DNA of 10,891 nucleotides from Anaerolineales bacterium (GTDB lineage: Bacteria > Chloroflexota > Anaerolineae > Anaerolineales > VGOW01). The position numbers and the translations under genes are program-made. The notes beneath the pieces are model-generated. The model made no database searches and had not been told where the DNA came from. It was given only the letters and a program-made list of their open reading frames with translations. Shown in pieces: positions 1-5,908 of the stretch (position 1 is the first letter of the stretch; the number at the start of each line of letters is the position of its first letter). The DNA lies in the NCBI GenBank assembly GCA_919901875.1, contig CAKKQG010000166.1, positions 1 through 10,891 on the forward strand, given 5' to 3'.

Positions 1-173
1 CGCGGCGTGTCGTAAGGCAACAACACGGCAATATCAATATCACTCGACGCGCGTGCTGTGCCTTTGGCGTGCGATCCAAAAAGATACGCCAGCGCCACGC
101 CATGCTTGACAAGTATTTCCTTTAATTCCTTTGATTCCTTTATTTCCTTTGATTCCACAACTTCCTTCTCCAT
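1..173 (-). CDS. mntA: MntA-type nucleotidyltransferase antitoxin, second copy (partial, 3' end outside window)
   Basis: This is the N-terminal 57 codons of a minimal nucleotidyltransferase; the rest lies beyond base 1. The translation carries LFGSHAKGTARASSDIDIAV, which fits the GSX10DXD active-site motif of the MNT family exactly. It is nearly the same protein as the complete copy at 673-1113: about three substitutions over the shared core, plus six extra residues near the N-terminus, where an ESKE(I/L)KE unit is repeated. The start is taken as ATG at 173, with AGAAGG nine bases upstream; a TTG at 182 is in frame but too close to that site. It starts 36 bases after the hepT stop, so it is probably co-transcribed. 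In characterised MntA-HepT pairs this enzyme adds AMP to a tyrosine of the HEPN toxin and silences it; that role is inferred here from the motif and neighbour. Confidence 0.85.
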   Translation of the reverse strand, partial: MEKEVVESKEIKESKELKEILVKHGVALAYLFGSHAKGTARASSDIDIAVLLPYDTP

Positions 174-205
174 ATCATCCAATCCTTCTCACCAACCTCA
201 CAAAC
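1..205. repeat. Direct repeat copy A (mntA start plus recO tail)
   Basis: Bases 1-205 are a close direct copy of 959-1145. The first 32 bases are identical. The match then runs with scattered, mostly synonymous differences and one 18-base in-frame length difference, and ends sharply at 205, four bases beyond the hepT stop codon. The last 30 or so bases of the copy correspond to the final codons of recO, which have no function at this position. The left end is not visible because the window starts inside the repeat. Confidence 0.9.
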
Positions 206-209
206 GTGA

Positions 210-662
210 TCACGATGATTCGTCAGGCGGTGTCACATACCCCTCGCGACGAAGGTAGTCGTAGATGTGTTCCGCAAAAACATTAAAATCGTCTAAGTCG
301 TTGTGAACTGCTTCAAAAACCTTTTGTGGGTCAACTCCAAGATAACGGTGAATAATGATATTCCGCATCCCCGCCATGCCCGAAATTTTTTCGGCAAACG
401 CCATAGGCAAAACACGGTTGCGCCCCATTTCTAAAAGCGCTTCTTTATAATCAGGCGGAGCCGCCAAGTTTGCGCCAGATAGAATGTGATTGCTAGCGTC
501 GATCAACACTTGAATGGCGAGTTGCAAACCGTGAGTGATCGCCCAATAGTTTTCTATATCTGTCTTCCAACGTTCCATTGATGCGGGGCGCAGCTCTTTG
601 AGTTTATCTACATATACTTCCAGCGCCTTAAGAAAATTAACGATGACAACCACATCCAACAT
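210..662 (-). CDS. hepT: HepT-type HEPN ribonuclease toxin
   Basis: This encodes a 150-residue, mostly helical protein of the HEPN/HepT (DUF86) family. The diagnostic segment is GMRNIIIHRYLGVD at residues 98-111, giving R100-x4-H105-x-Y107. This matches the RX4HXY motif in which Arg and His form the RNase site and the Tyr is the residue AMPylated by MntA. Length is normal for the family. The ATG at 662 has a strong AAGGAGG five bases upstream, and that site overlaps the stop of the preceding mntA (673), so the two are probably translationally coupled. The family acts as an mRNA or tRNA nuclease that arrests growth when not neutralised, and such pairs are proposed to act in stress or phage response. 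The motif is intact, so the gene looks functional. Confidence 0.87.
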   Translation of the reverse strand: MLDVVVIVNFLKALEVYVDKLKELRPASMERWKTDIENYWAITHGLQLAIQVLIDASNHILSGANLAAPPDYKEALLEMGRNRVLPMAFAEKISGMAGMRNIIIHRYLGVDPQKVFEAVHNDLDDFNVFAEHIYDYLRREGYVTPPDESS

Positions 663-672
663 AGGAGCCTCC

Positions 673-1113
673 TTAGACTAACACGCGTTCCCGTTTACGT
701 TTCTTTATCCGACTAAAAAGATACTGCTGTTGCACTTCACGAAACGGCGCAGTATCCGCATAACGATTCAGCGTATAAACGGCAAACGTTGTGGCAGGAT
801 GCGCCGCCTCATTTTCGTAAACCGCTTTGCCATACTTCACCACCTGATACGCCAACAACGGCGTTGCCTCATTTAACACAACCAAATCAATTTCATTCTT
901 GTGAAGTAGACTCATCAACTCATTTGTCAAAGCTAATCGCACATCAAAGAACTTTGATCGCGGCGTGTCGTAAGGCAACAACACGGCAATGTCCACATCG
1001 CTTGAAGCGCGCGCCGTGCCTTTGGCGTGCGATCCAAAAAGATAAGCCAGCACCACTCCATGCTTGACGAGCATTTCCTTTAGTTCCTTTGATTCCTTAA
1101 GTTCCTTTTCCAT
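673..1113 (-). CDS. mntA: MntA-type nucleotidyltransferase antitoxin (complete copy)
   Basis: This 146-residue protein has a lysine/glutamate-rich N-terminal helix followed by a minimal nucleotidyltransferase domain. G27-S28 and D39-x-D41 form the GSX10DXD signature, and D76 in NEIDLVVLN is the likely third metal-binding acid. The C-terminus is very basic (KKRKRER). The ATG at 1113 lies one base after the recO stop, and its ribosome binding site AGAAGG is embedded in the last recO codons, so translation is likely coupled to recO. A TTG at 1122 is in frame but sits almost on the ribosome binding site. The gene ends ten bases before hepT. By family knowledge it would mono- or poly-AMPylate the tyrosine of the HepT RX4HXY motif to block toxicity. 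All catalytic residues are present. Confidence 0.88.
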   Translation of the reverse strand: MEKELKESKELKEMLVKHGVVLAYLFGSHAKGTARASSDVDIAVLLPYDTPRSKFFDVRLALTNELMSLLHKNEIDLVVLNEATPLLAYQVVKYGKAVYENEAAHPATTFAVYTLNRYADTAPFREVQQQYLFSRIKKRKRERVLV

Positions 1114-1145
1114 ATTATCCAATCCTTCTCACCAACCTCACAAAC
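959..1145. repeat. Direct repeat copy B (mntA start plus recO tail)
   Basis: This is the partner of the repeat at 1-205. Here the sequence is in its natural setting: bases 1115-1145 are the genuine 3' end of recO, including its TAA stop, and 959-1113 are the start of mntA. Because recO is a single-copy housekeeping gene and only its tail appears at the other site, this copy is inferred to be the source or parental boundary of the duplicated unit. Confidence 0.88.
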
Positions 1146-1885
1146 TCCGCGCTCTTGAGCTGGCGCTCCAAGTGAAAATTAATCGCTCTCTGCATCACGC
1201 GCTCTAATTCTTGATGAACTGCTATGCTCAACTTTAATTCGCGCAACGACTCGTAGGAATTGTTCTGCATAAAGCGCAACACCTTGAGCGCGTTGAGCGA
1301 AATAGGAAACGCGCCCCCTTGCGGATGATTCTCGCCACAGCGCGGGCAGATCACGCCGCCTTCGGCGGGGTTGAAGAATTGATCTTCGGCGACGATCTCT
1401 TCCCCTTTAACCACGCAGCGGAAAAGTTCAAGTTGATAACCCGACATGCCCAGCAATTGCAATTCATAATAGCGCGTCGTCAATTGCAAATCGGTTGACT
1501 CGCATAACCAATCCAGCGCGCGGGCGAGTAAATCATAAAGCGGCAAATTCTCATAATCATCGGGCGTAAATTTGTCAATGAGATCAACGCAATACGATCC
1601 ATAACTAGAGCGCAGCAAATCTTCACGCAGTGGACGATACGGTTCCACCGTCTCGGCTTGAGTCACAATATCCATATCGCGCCCCTTCGCCACCAACAAC
1701 TTCGATCGTGTATAAAGTTCAAGATGCCCCGCTTTGCGGCTGGCAGGTTTGCGAATGCCTTTCGCCAACGCGCGAATTTTTCCGAGTTCGGGTGTGAACA
1801 GAGTCAAAATGCGATCCGCTTCGCCGAAATCTTTGCGCCGCAGAACAATCGCTTCAGTGCGGAAGGTGCGTTCACGCGAGGGCAT
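1115..1885 (-). CDS. recO: DNA repair protein RecO
   Basis: This encodes RecO, which with RecR loads RecA onto SSB-coated DNA in the RecFOR gap-repair pathway and anneals complementary strands. The 256-residue product begins MPSRERTFRTEAIVLRRKDF, continuing with the family's GEADRILTLFTPELGK, an OB-fold start. A helical domain follows, with a metal-binding-like region (FRCVVKGEEI, then GGVICPRCGE). The usual first pair of cysteines is reduced to one: CVVK stands where CxxC is common. The reading frame stays open up to 1945, but that extension would run through a terminator hairpin. The start at 1885 matches the family's N-terminus and has a -10 box seven bases upstream with no ribosome binding site. 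The stop at 1115 is one base before the mntA ATG, so recO heads a recO-mntA-hepT-mntA transcription unit. Confidence 0.93.
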   Translation of the reverse strand: MPSRERTFRTEAIVLRRKDFGEADRILTLFTPELGKIRALAKGIRKPASRKAGHLELYTRSKLLVAKGRDMDIVTQAETVEPYRPLREDLLRSSYGSYCVDLIDKFTPDDYENLPLYDLLARALDWLCESTDLQLTTRYYELQLLGMSGYQLELFRCVVKGEEIVAEDQFFNPAEGGVICPRCGENHPQGGAFPISLNALKVLRFMQNNSYESLRELKLSIAVHQELERVMQRAINFHLERQLKSAEFVRLVRRIG

Positions 1886-1892
1886 GAGGGAG

Positions 1893-1898
1893 ATTATA
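1893..1898 (-). promoter_or_regulatory. -10 box of recO, leaderless geometry
   Basis: On the minus strand a perfect TATAAT ends seven bases before the recO ATG (1885). Initiation the usual distance downstream would fall on or beside the A of ATG. The intervening bases CTCCCTC contain no ribosome binding site. No convincing -35 box was seen at 16-18 bases spacing. The box lies between the preceding gene's terminator and recO, which fits a transcription restart. Confidence 0.6.
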
Positions 1899-1907
1899 CC
1901 CGCACAT

Positions 1908-1940
1908 AAAAACGCCGAGTGTTTCTCAAACACTCGGCGT
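1908..1940 (-). terminator. Rho-independent terminator after the orphan nucleotidyltransferase gene
   Basis: This is a perfect 13-bp stem (1912-1924 with 1928-1940) with a three-base loop. On the minus strand it reads ACGCCGAGTGTTT, loop GAG, then the complementary arm, followed by a run of T (1911-1908). It lies 26 bases after the stop of the gene at 1967-2650 and just before the recO promoter. The T run exists only in the minus-strand direction. Confidence 0.88.
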
Positions 1941-1966
1941 CTCATTAATTTCAGTTCGAACTAAAG

Positions 1967-2650
1967 TTAGTGTTCATCTTCAGGAGGAATTTGACGTTCC
2001 ATTTGCCCCATGAAAATCAACGATTCCAGATCATCTACATCTTCGGGACTATACTTCGCAACGATCTTCCGCACTTGGGAAAGGGTTGTTTCATCCGTCC
2101 AGCCCAACATCGTAGACATATCGCCGACATCACGACCACGATTCGCCGCAAGTTTTAAAACAATTAAGTATGGCAAACTAATCACTGGATAGCCCGCAGG
2201 ATCGTATTCGTGATTCGCCAACGCATCGTTAAGCCATTTATATTTTCCATACAAAACATCCAACTCAACCCCGTCAGGCGAATGAAGCAAATAACCTTTG
2301 ACCGCTAAGGGAGAAATGACTTTGTATCCTGCCTTCTTCAAACGATCAATTGCTTCATCGCCATCGTCATAGCGCACTAAGATATCCATATCTTTTGTCA
2401 TGCGTTCAGGCATATAGGCGCGAGTGGCAACGCCGCCAATCAATACCCAATCCATGCCTTTCAAAATTTCACGCAAGTCGGGCCAGTGAATATCAGCAGT
2501 TCGTTTTATCATAAAACTATGCGCGCTCCCTGTGCCGGGTTTTTGTCTCCGCAAACTCATCCCGATCATAAAGTGCCGCCGTTGGCGCGGAGTCAATTTG
2601 CCATCAGGCGCAATGGCGGCAATTGCAGGAGGGATGGGACGAGTTACCAT
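1967..2650 (-). CDS. Nucleotidyltransferase-fold protein, AbiEii-like, function unknown
   Basis: This is a 227-residue protein with the core of a nucleotidyltransferase domain. WVLIGGVATRAY (G72-G73) is followed by TKDMDILV (D87-x-D89), then VELDVLYG (D131) as the third acid. LPYLIVLKLAANRGRDVGD (K166, R171/R173, D174, D177) resembles the C-terminal K...R.KD..D segment of AbiEii and related proteins. About 46 basic residues precede the domain, and a later ATG at 2512 would remove them. The ATG at 2650 is preferred because an extended -10 promoter abuts it. No toxin or antitoxin partner is adjacent: cdd lies upstream and recO downstream behind a terminator. It could be a solitary antitoxin-like transferase or serve another substrate. 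It is not closely similar to the two mntA copies beyond the fold motif. Confidence 0.7.
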   Translation of the reverse strand: MVTRPIPPAIAAIAPDGKLTPRQRRHFMIGMSLRRQKPGTGSAHSFMIKRTADIHWPDLREILKGMDWVLIGGVATRAYMPERMTKDMDILVRYDDGDEAIDRLKKAGYKVISPLAVKGYLLHSPDGVELDVLYGKYKWLNDALANHEYDPAGYPVISLPYLIVLKLAANRGRDVGDMSTMLGWTDETTLSQVRKIVAKYSPEDVDDLESLIFMGQMERQIPPEDEH

Positions 2651-2656
2651 GCTTTA

Positions 2657-2665
2657 ATTATAACA
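2657..2665 (-). promoter_or_regulatory. Extended -10 promoter of the orphan nucleotidyltransferase gene, leaderless geometry
   Basis: The minus strand reads TGTTATAAT, a TGn extended -10 with a perfect TATAAT, ending six bases before the ATG at 2650. That spacing would start the transcript at the A of ATG. No ribosome binding site is present (TAAAGC precedes ATG). The box sits just after the cdd stop codon, and no good -35 match was found. Confidence 0.6.
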
Positions 2666-2669
2666 ATCA

Positions 2670-3068
2670 TTACTTGAGACTCGCAGGCGTGAACGCTTGC
2701 GGCAACAATTCTTTCAACGATGTCTCTTGCAAAATTTTCCCTTCGCCGTTGACGATTAAGATCGTCAGATCGAGTCCGAACTCGGCTAACATTTGACGGC
2801 ACGAACCACAGGGGCTGCCGCCGTTTTCAGTGGCGACGACCAGCGTTTCAAATTGCCGTTCACCTTCGGAGATCGCTTTCACCAGCGCCGTGCGCTCAGC
2901 GCAGATGGTTGATGGATACGCCGCGTTCTCGACATTCACCCCATCATAAATTTTCCCCGACGAGGCGAGCAGCGCCGCGCCGACTTGATAATTAGAATAC
3001 GGCGCGTAAGCCCAGGCACGCACCGCCAACGCACGAGAAATCAACATTTCTCTTATATCATCGTTCAT
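2670..3068 (-). CDS. cdd: Cytidine deaminase
   Basis: This is a 132-residue enzyme of the small homotetrameric cytidine deaminase type, which deaminates (deoxy)cytidine to (deoxy)uridine in pyrimidine salvage. NVENAAYPSTICAERTA contains the zinc ligand C56 and catalytic E58, and PCGSCRQ contains zinc ligands C87 and C90. Length is normal. The frame is open to 3149, but that extension overlaps the CorC-type gene heavily and is not conserved-looking. The ATG at 3068 has AGGAGGAG five bases upstream, placed inside the last codons of the upstream gene, and overlaps that gene by 11 bases. This strongly implies translational coupling with the CorC-type protein, although the two have no obvious functional link. 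Confidence 0.93.
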   Translation of the reverse strand: MNDDIREMLISRALAVRAWAYAPYSNYQVGAALLASSGKIYDGVNVENAAYPSTICAERTALVKAISEGERQFETLVVATENGGSPCGSCRQMLAEFGLDLTILIVNGEGKILQETSLKELLPQAFTPASLK

Positions 3069-4386
3069 CCGTCTCCTCCTCATCCTCTTCTTTCGGCGCG
3101 GGTGGCATCTTACGCACGCGCACTTTACGAATGCGCCGACCCGTGACATGTTGAACTTCCATCACCACGTTGCCTTCGGTTAATTGATCGCCGGACGCGG
3201 GAACACGCCCCAACTGCCCATAAATGTAACCGCCGATGGTGTCGGCGTCATCACTGGGAAGTTTAAGATCGAGTAATTCATTGACATCGTTAATATTAAT
3301 CCCGCCGTCGAAAATATATTCATCATCATTAATTTTTTGATACGGCGATTCTTCTGTCGTGTCATACTCGTCACGAATCTCGCCGACGATCTCTTCGACG
3401 ATGTCTTCCAGAGTCACCAAGCCTGCCGTGCCGCCGTATTCATCTACCACCACCGCCATGTGGATGCGCTGCTGCTGCAACTCGGCGAGCAGTTCATCCA
3501 ACGCTTTCGCTTCGGGGATAAAATGCGCCGGGCGCAAAAGATCGCGCAGGGTTTTGTTCGTTGCGCCTTCGCGCCACACGCGGAGTAAATCTTTGGCGTA
3601 GATCAAACCCACGATGTTATCAATTGTTTCAGAATACACGGGGATGCGGCTGTGACCGGCGGCGACCACTTCGTTGATCGCTTCCTCGAACGGAGTCTCG
3701 GCATCGAGAGCAAACACATCAATGCGCGGCACCATCACCTCACGCGCCAACGTATCGCGGAATTGAAAGATGGAGTAGATCATCTCTTTCTCTTCCTCTT
3801 CGATCACCCCGCCCTCTTCGCCCGCGTCCACCATTGTCTTGATCTCTTCTTCGGTGACAATCTGCGGCGCACGCCCGCCGAGTGGAACGGTGATGAGTCC
3901 GGATGCGAAAACCGACAACCTGACCAACGGCGAAAAAAACGATTCCAACAAAGCGATCATGGGCGCGAATCGGATCGCCCATCGTTCGGCGTCGCGCAGC
4001 ACGAGGGATTCGGGAACCATCTCAACCCAGACCACGACGATCACCGCAACACTGCCGGTGATAATCACCACCGCTATCGCCGTTGTGAGTCCGGCGATCA
4101 ACGGCACGCCCGACAATAGTTGAGCCAGCAACGGCGCAAAAAATAAAGTGGCGACGCCCGCCGCCAGAAAGCGGCACAATGTTTGGGCGAGTCGAATAGT
4201 GAGGATGAGCCGTGTGGAATCTTCGGCAACACGGCGGGCGAGGGATGCCCCATCCACATTTTGTTGGATCATCTGATCGAGTTTAGTGCGTTTGGCGCTG
4301 ACCAATGATGATCGCGCCGCCGCCAATACGCCATCAACGGCGATCAGAGAAAGAGTAATTAAAAAATCAACGAGCAAGTTATCCAT
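3058..4386 (-). CDS. HlyC/CorC-family CBS-domain membrane protein (CNNM/DUF21 type)
   Basis: This 442-residue protein has the family's standard layout. An N-terminal membrane region contains three to four hydrophobic segments (roughly residues 5-25, 60-90, 95-125 and 140-170). A linker EEGGVIEEEEKEMIYSI follows, then a pair of CBS domains with VMVPRIDVFALD, AGHSRIPVYSE and GGTAGLVTLEDIVEEIVGE. A CorC/HlyC C-terminal domain ends in an acidic tail. Relatives are implicated in magnesium/cobalt efflux or resistance, with CBS domains binding adenine nucleotides; the transported ion cannot be read here. ATG at 4386 is chosen, and a TTG at 4389 directly precedes it in frame. Only a weak AGG lies upstream. 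The gene follows glmU after about 97 bases of repeats and overlaps cdd. Confidence 0.88.
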   Translation of the reverse strand: MDNLLVDFLITLSLIAVDGVLAAARSSLVSAKRTKLDQMIQQNVDGASLARRVAEDSTRLILTIRLAQTLCRFLAAGVATLFFAPLLAQLLSGVPLIAGLTTAIAVVIITGSVAVIVVVWVEMVPESLVLRDAERWAIRFAPMIALLESFFSPLVRLSVFASGLITVPLGGRAPQIVTEEEIKTMVDAGEEGGVIEEEEKEMIYSIFQFRDTLAREVMVPRIDVFALDAETPFEEAINEVVAAGHSRIPVYSETIDNIVGLIYAKDLLRVWREGATNKTLRDLLRPAHFIPEAKALDELLAELQQQRIHMAVVVDEYGGTAGLVTLEDIVEEIVGEIRDEYDTTEESPYQKINDDEYIFDGGININDVNELLDLKLPSDDADTIGGYIYGQLGRVPASGDQLTEGNVVMEVQHVTGRRIRKVRVRKMPPAPKEEDEEETDER

Positions 4387-4394
4387 CAACGCCT

Positions 4395-4430
4395 AAAAAT
4401 TCCAAATCCCAATTTCCAAAATCCCAAAAG
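4395..4430. repeat. Low-complexity repeat, inverted relative to 5909-5943
   Basis: This AT-rich stretch between glmU and the CorC-type gene reads, on the minus strand, as alternating TTGGGATTTTGG and similar T/G blocks. The same 12-mer and layout occur in the opposite orientation upstream of glmU at 5909-5943. All frames give low-complexity peptides (IGIWNF-like), so it is not considered coding. Confidence 0.65.
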
Positions 4431-4439
4431 AGCGTTCTT

Positions 4440-4484
4440 CATTGTTCATTGTCTCATTGTTCATTGTCTCATTGTTCATTGTTT
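4440..4484. repeat. 15-bp tandem repeat, three units, reaching the glmU stop codon
   Basis: Three units of CATTGTTCATTGTCT lie end to end (4440-4454, 4455-4469, 4470-4484), the last differing by one base. Each unit is itself two near-identical halves (CATTGTT and CATTGTCT). The array touches the glmU stop codon (4484-4486). In one minus-strand frame it would encode MNNET repeats, which is regarded as incidental. Confidence 0.85.
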
Positions 4485-5812
4485 CATTTCTTCCGTATCC
4501 GCGCCGGGATACCCACTGCCAACGAATCTTCGGGGACATTTTTTGTGACAACGGAGCCCGCGCCCGTGCGCGAGCGATTCCCCAGCGTGACGGGTGCAAC
4601 GAGCATGGTATCACTTCCAATGAATACATCATCGCCCACAATCGTTTCATTCTTTTTCTCGCCGTCGTAGTTGCAGGTGATCGTCCCGGCGCCGATATTG
4701 GTGTTCGCGCCGATCTTAGCATCTCCGATGTAAGAGAAGTGTCCCATTCTTACACCAGCACCCAGATAAGAATTTTTTACTTCGCCAAAGTTGCCAAGAT
4801 GAACTCCACTGGCAAGATGCGCGCCTTTGCGAAGATGAGCGTAGGGTCCGATCTCGACATGATCTTCCAGCGTGGCTTCTTCGACGATTGATGAGAACAC
4901 TTTGCAATGGGATCCGATCTTGCTGTCGGCGATGTAGGTGTTGGGCCCGATCACGGTGCCGCCGCCGATGACGGTGCGCCCGATGATCTGGGTGTTGGGC
5001 AGGATGACGGCATCCGCCGAGAGCACGGCTGAAGATTCGATCAGAGTCGTCGCGGGATCGATCATCGTCACGCCCGCTTCCATCCATCTCCGATTGATTC
5101 GCTTTCTCATCACCGTTTCACATTCTGCCAAATGAACGCGGGTGTTGATGCCGATGGCTTCATCGAGATCATCGGTGGTGATGGCGACGACGCGTTGGCG
5201 TTGTGAGACGGCAACCGCAACGAGATCGGTTAAGTAGTATTCGCCTTTGGGCGAGAGGGGAAGTTGGGGCAACTCGTTCCACAAAAATTCCGCGTCGAAT
5301 GAATACACGCCCACGTTTAATTCCCGAATCATTTTTTGTTCGGGCGTTGCTTGCGCGTCTTCGACAATCGCTTGCACGTCGCCATTGGGTTGGCGCGCGA
5401 TGCGCCCAAAGCCGCGTGGGTCGTGGGCGATGACGGTGAGCATCGCAATGGTATTGTCGCGTTGGGCGATGAGTCGTTGAAATGAGTCGAGAGTGAGCAA
5501 AGGCATATCGGCATAGCACACCACCACTCGCCCGCCGCGCACGCGCAAAAGATCGCGCGCCTGCAATACGGCATGACCCGTGCCAAGCTGCGGCGATTGA
5601 ATCACGTAATCACATTGATCGCCCAAAACTTCACGCACATGTTCCGCGCCATGCCCGATCACGAGAACCGGTTTTTGATCGGTGATGTGGCGTGAGGTGT
5701 TTAACGCATACTGCGCCATCGGTTGCCCGCAGATGGGATGCAACACTTTGGGCAGTGAAGATTTCATGCGCGTGCCTTGTCCGGCGGCGAGGATGATGAC
5801 AGAAAGATTCAT
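4484..5812 (-). CDS. glmU: Bifunctional GlmU (UDP-GlcNAc pyrophosphorylase / glucosamine-1-phosphate acetyltransferase)
   Basis: This 442-residue cytoplasmic enzyme makes UDP-N-acetylglucosamine, the precursor for peptidoglycan and surface glycans. Residues 8-25 (LAAGQGTRMKSSLPKVLH) are the uridyltransferase nucleotide-binding signature, and GTGHAV and CYADMPLL follow in the same domain. From about residue 240 the chain becomes a left-handed beta-helix of hexapeptide repeats with the acetyltransferase segments GPYAHLRKGAHL, GHFSYIGDAKIG and NYDGEKK, ending AVGIPARIRKK. It is slightly shorter than the usual 450-460 residues. GNFGEVKNS replaces the usual GNFVEVK, but the fold signals are intact. 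The ATG at 5812 has GGAG five bases upstream. No clear promoter is visible in the repeat-rich upstream region; readthrough from the tRNA unit is possible. Confidence 0.95.
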   Translation of the reverse strand: MNLSVIILAAGQGTRMKSSLPKVLHPICGQPMAQYALNTSRHITDQKPVLVIGHGAEHVREVLGDQCDYVIQSPQLGTGHAVLQARDLLRVRGGRVVVCYADMPLLTLDSFQRLIAQRDNTIAMLTVIAHDPRGFGRIARQPNGDVQAIVEDAQATPEQKMIRELNVGVYSFDAEFLWNELPQLPLSPKGEYYLTDLVAVAVSQRQRVVAITTDDLDEAIGINTRVHLAECETVMRKRINRRWMEAGVTMIDPATTLIESSAVLSADAVILPNTQIIGRTVIGGGTVIGPNTYIADSKIGSHCKVFSSIVEEATLEDHVEIGPYAHLRKGAHLASGVHLGNFGEVKNSYLGAGVRMGHFSYIGDAKIGANTNIGAGTITCNYDGEKKNETIVGDDVFIGSDTMLVAPVTLGNRSRTGAGSVVTKNVPEDSLAVGIPARIRKK

Positions 5813-5822
5813 GGAGACTCCG

Positions 5823-5878
5823 GTAGTTAGGTAGTTAGGTAGTTAGGTAGTTAGGTAGTTGGGTGGTTAGGTAGTTGG
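5823..5878. repeat. 8-bp tandem repeat GTAGTTAG, seven units
   Basis: Seven consecutive 8-base units occur: four perfect GTAGTTAG, then GTAGTTGG, GTGGTTAG and GTAGTTGG. The array starts 11 bases upstream of the glmU start codon, so it lies in the glmU 5' leader. The three degenerate units cluster at the end away from glmU, as if the array were being extended on the glmU side. Confidence 0.9.
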
Positions 5879-5906
5879 AGATTAGAGATTAGAGATTGGA
5901 GATCGA
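5879..5906. repeat. 7-bp tandem repeat AGATTAG, three to four units
   Basis: This array continues directly from the 8-bp array: AGATTAG, AGATTAG, AGATTGG and the decayed AGATCGA. Heptamer arrays of this kind occur between genes in several bacterial groups. No coding or regulatory role can be read from it. Confidence 0.8.
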
Positions 5907-5908
5907 AA

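Noticed and set aside
1..1145. Insertion sequence explaining the mntA repeats
   Set aside because: No transposase and no terminal inverted repeats; the repeat boundaries fit a tandem duplication with the recO tail included.
1886..1945. Twenty-codon upstream extension of recO to a start at 1945
   Set aside because: It would translate through a perfect terminator hairpin and the recO -10 box, and the family's N-terminus matches the start at 1885.
3069..3149. Upstream extension of cytidine deaminase to 3149
   Set aside because: The extra residues are arginine-rich shadow of the CorC-type gene; ATG 3068 has a strong ribosome binding site and matches the family length.
3652..4119. Plus-strand open frame of 155 codons inside the CorC-type gene
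   Set aside because: It is antisense to a clearly conserved membrane/CBS protein, is rich in His/Asp/Arg as expected for a mirror frame, and has no recognisable domain.
4393..4478. Possible small peptide of MNNET repeats ending in IWNF
   Set aside because: It is encoded entirely by the 15-bp array and low-complexity DNA, and has no ribosome binding site of its own.
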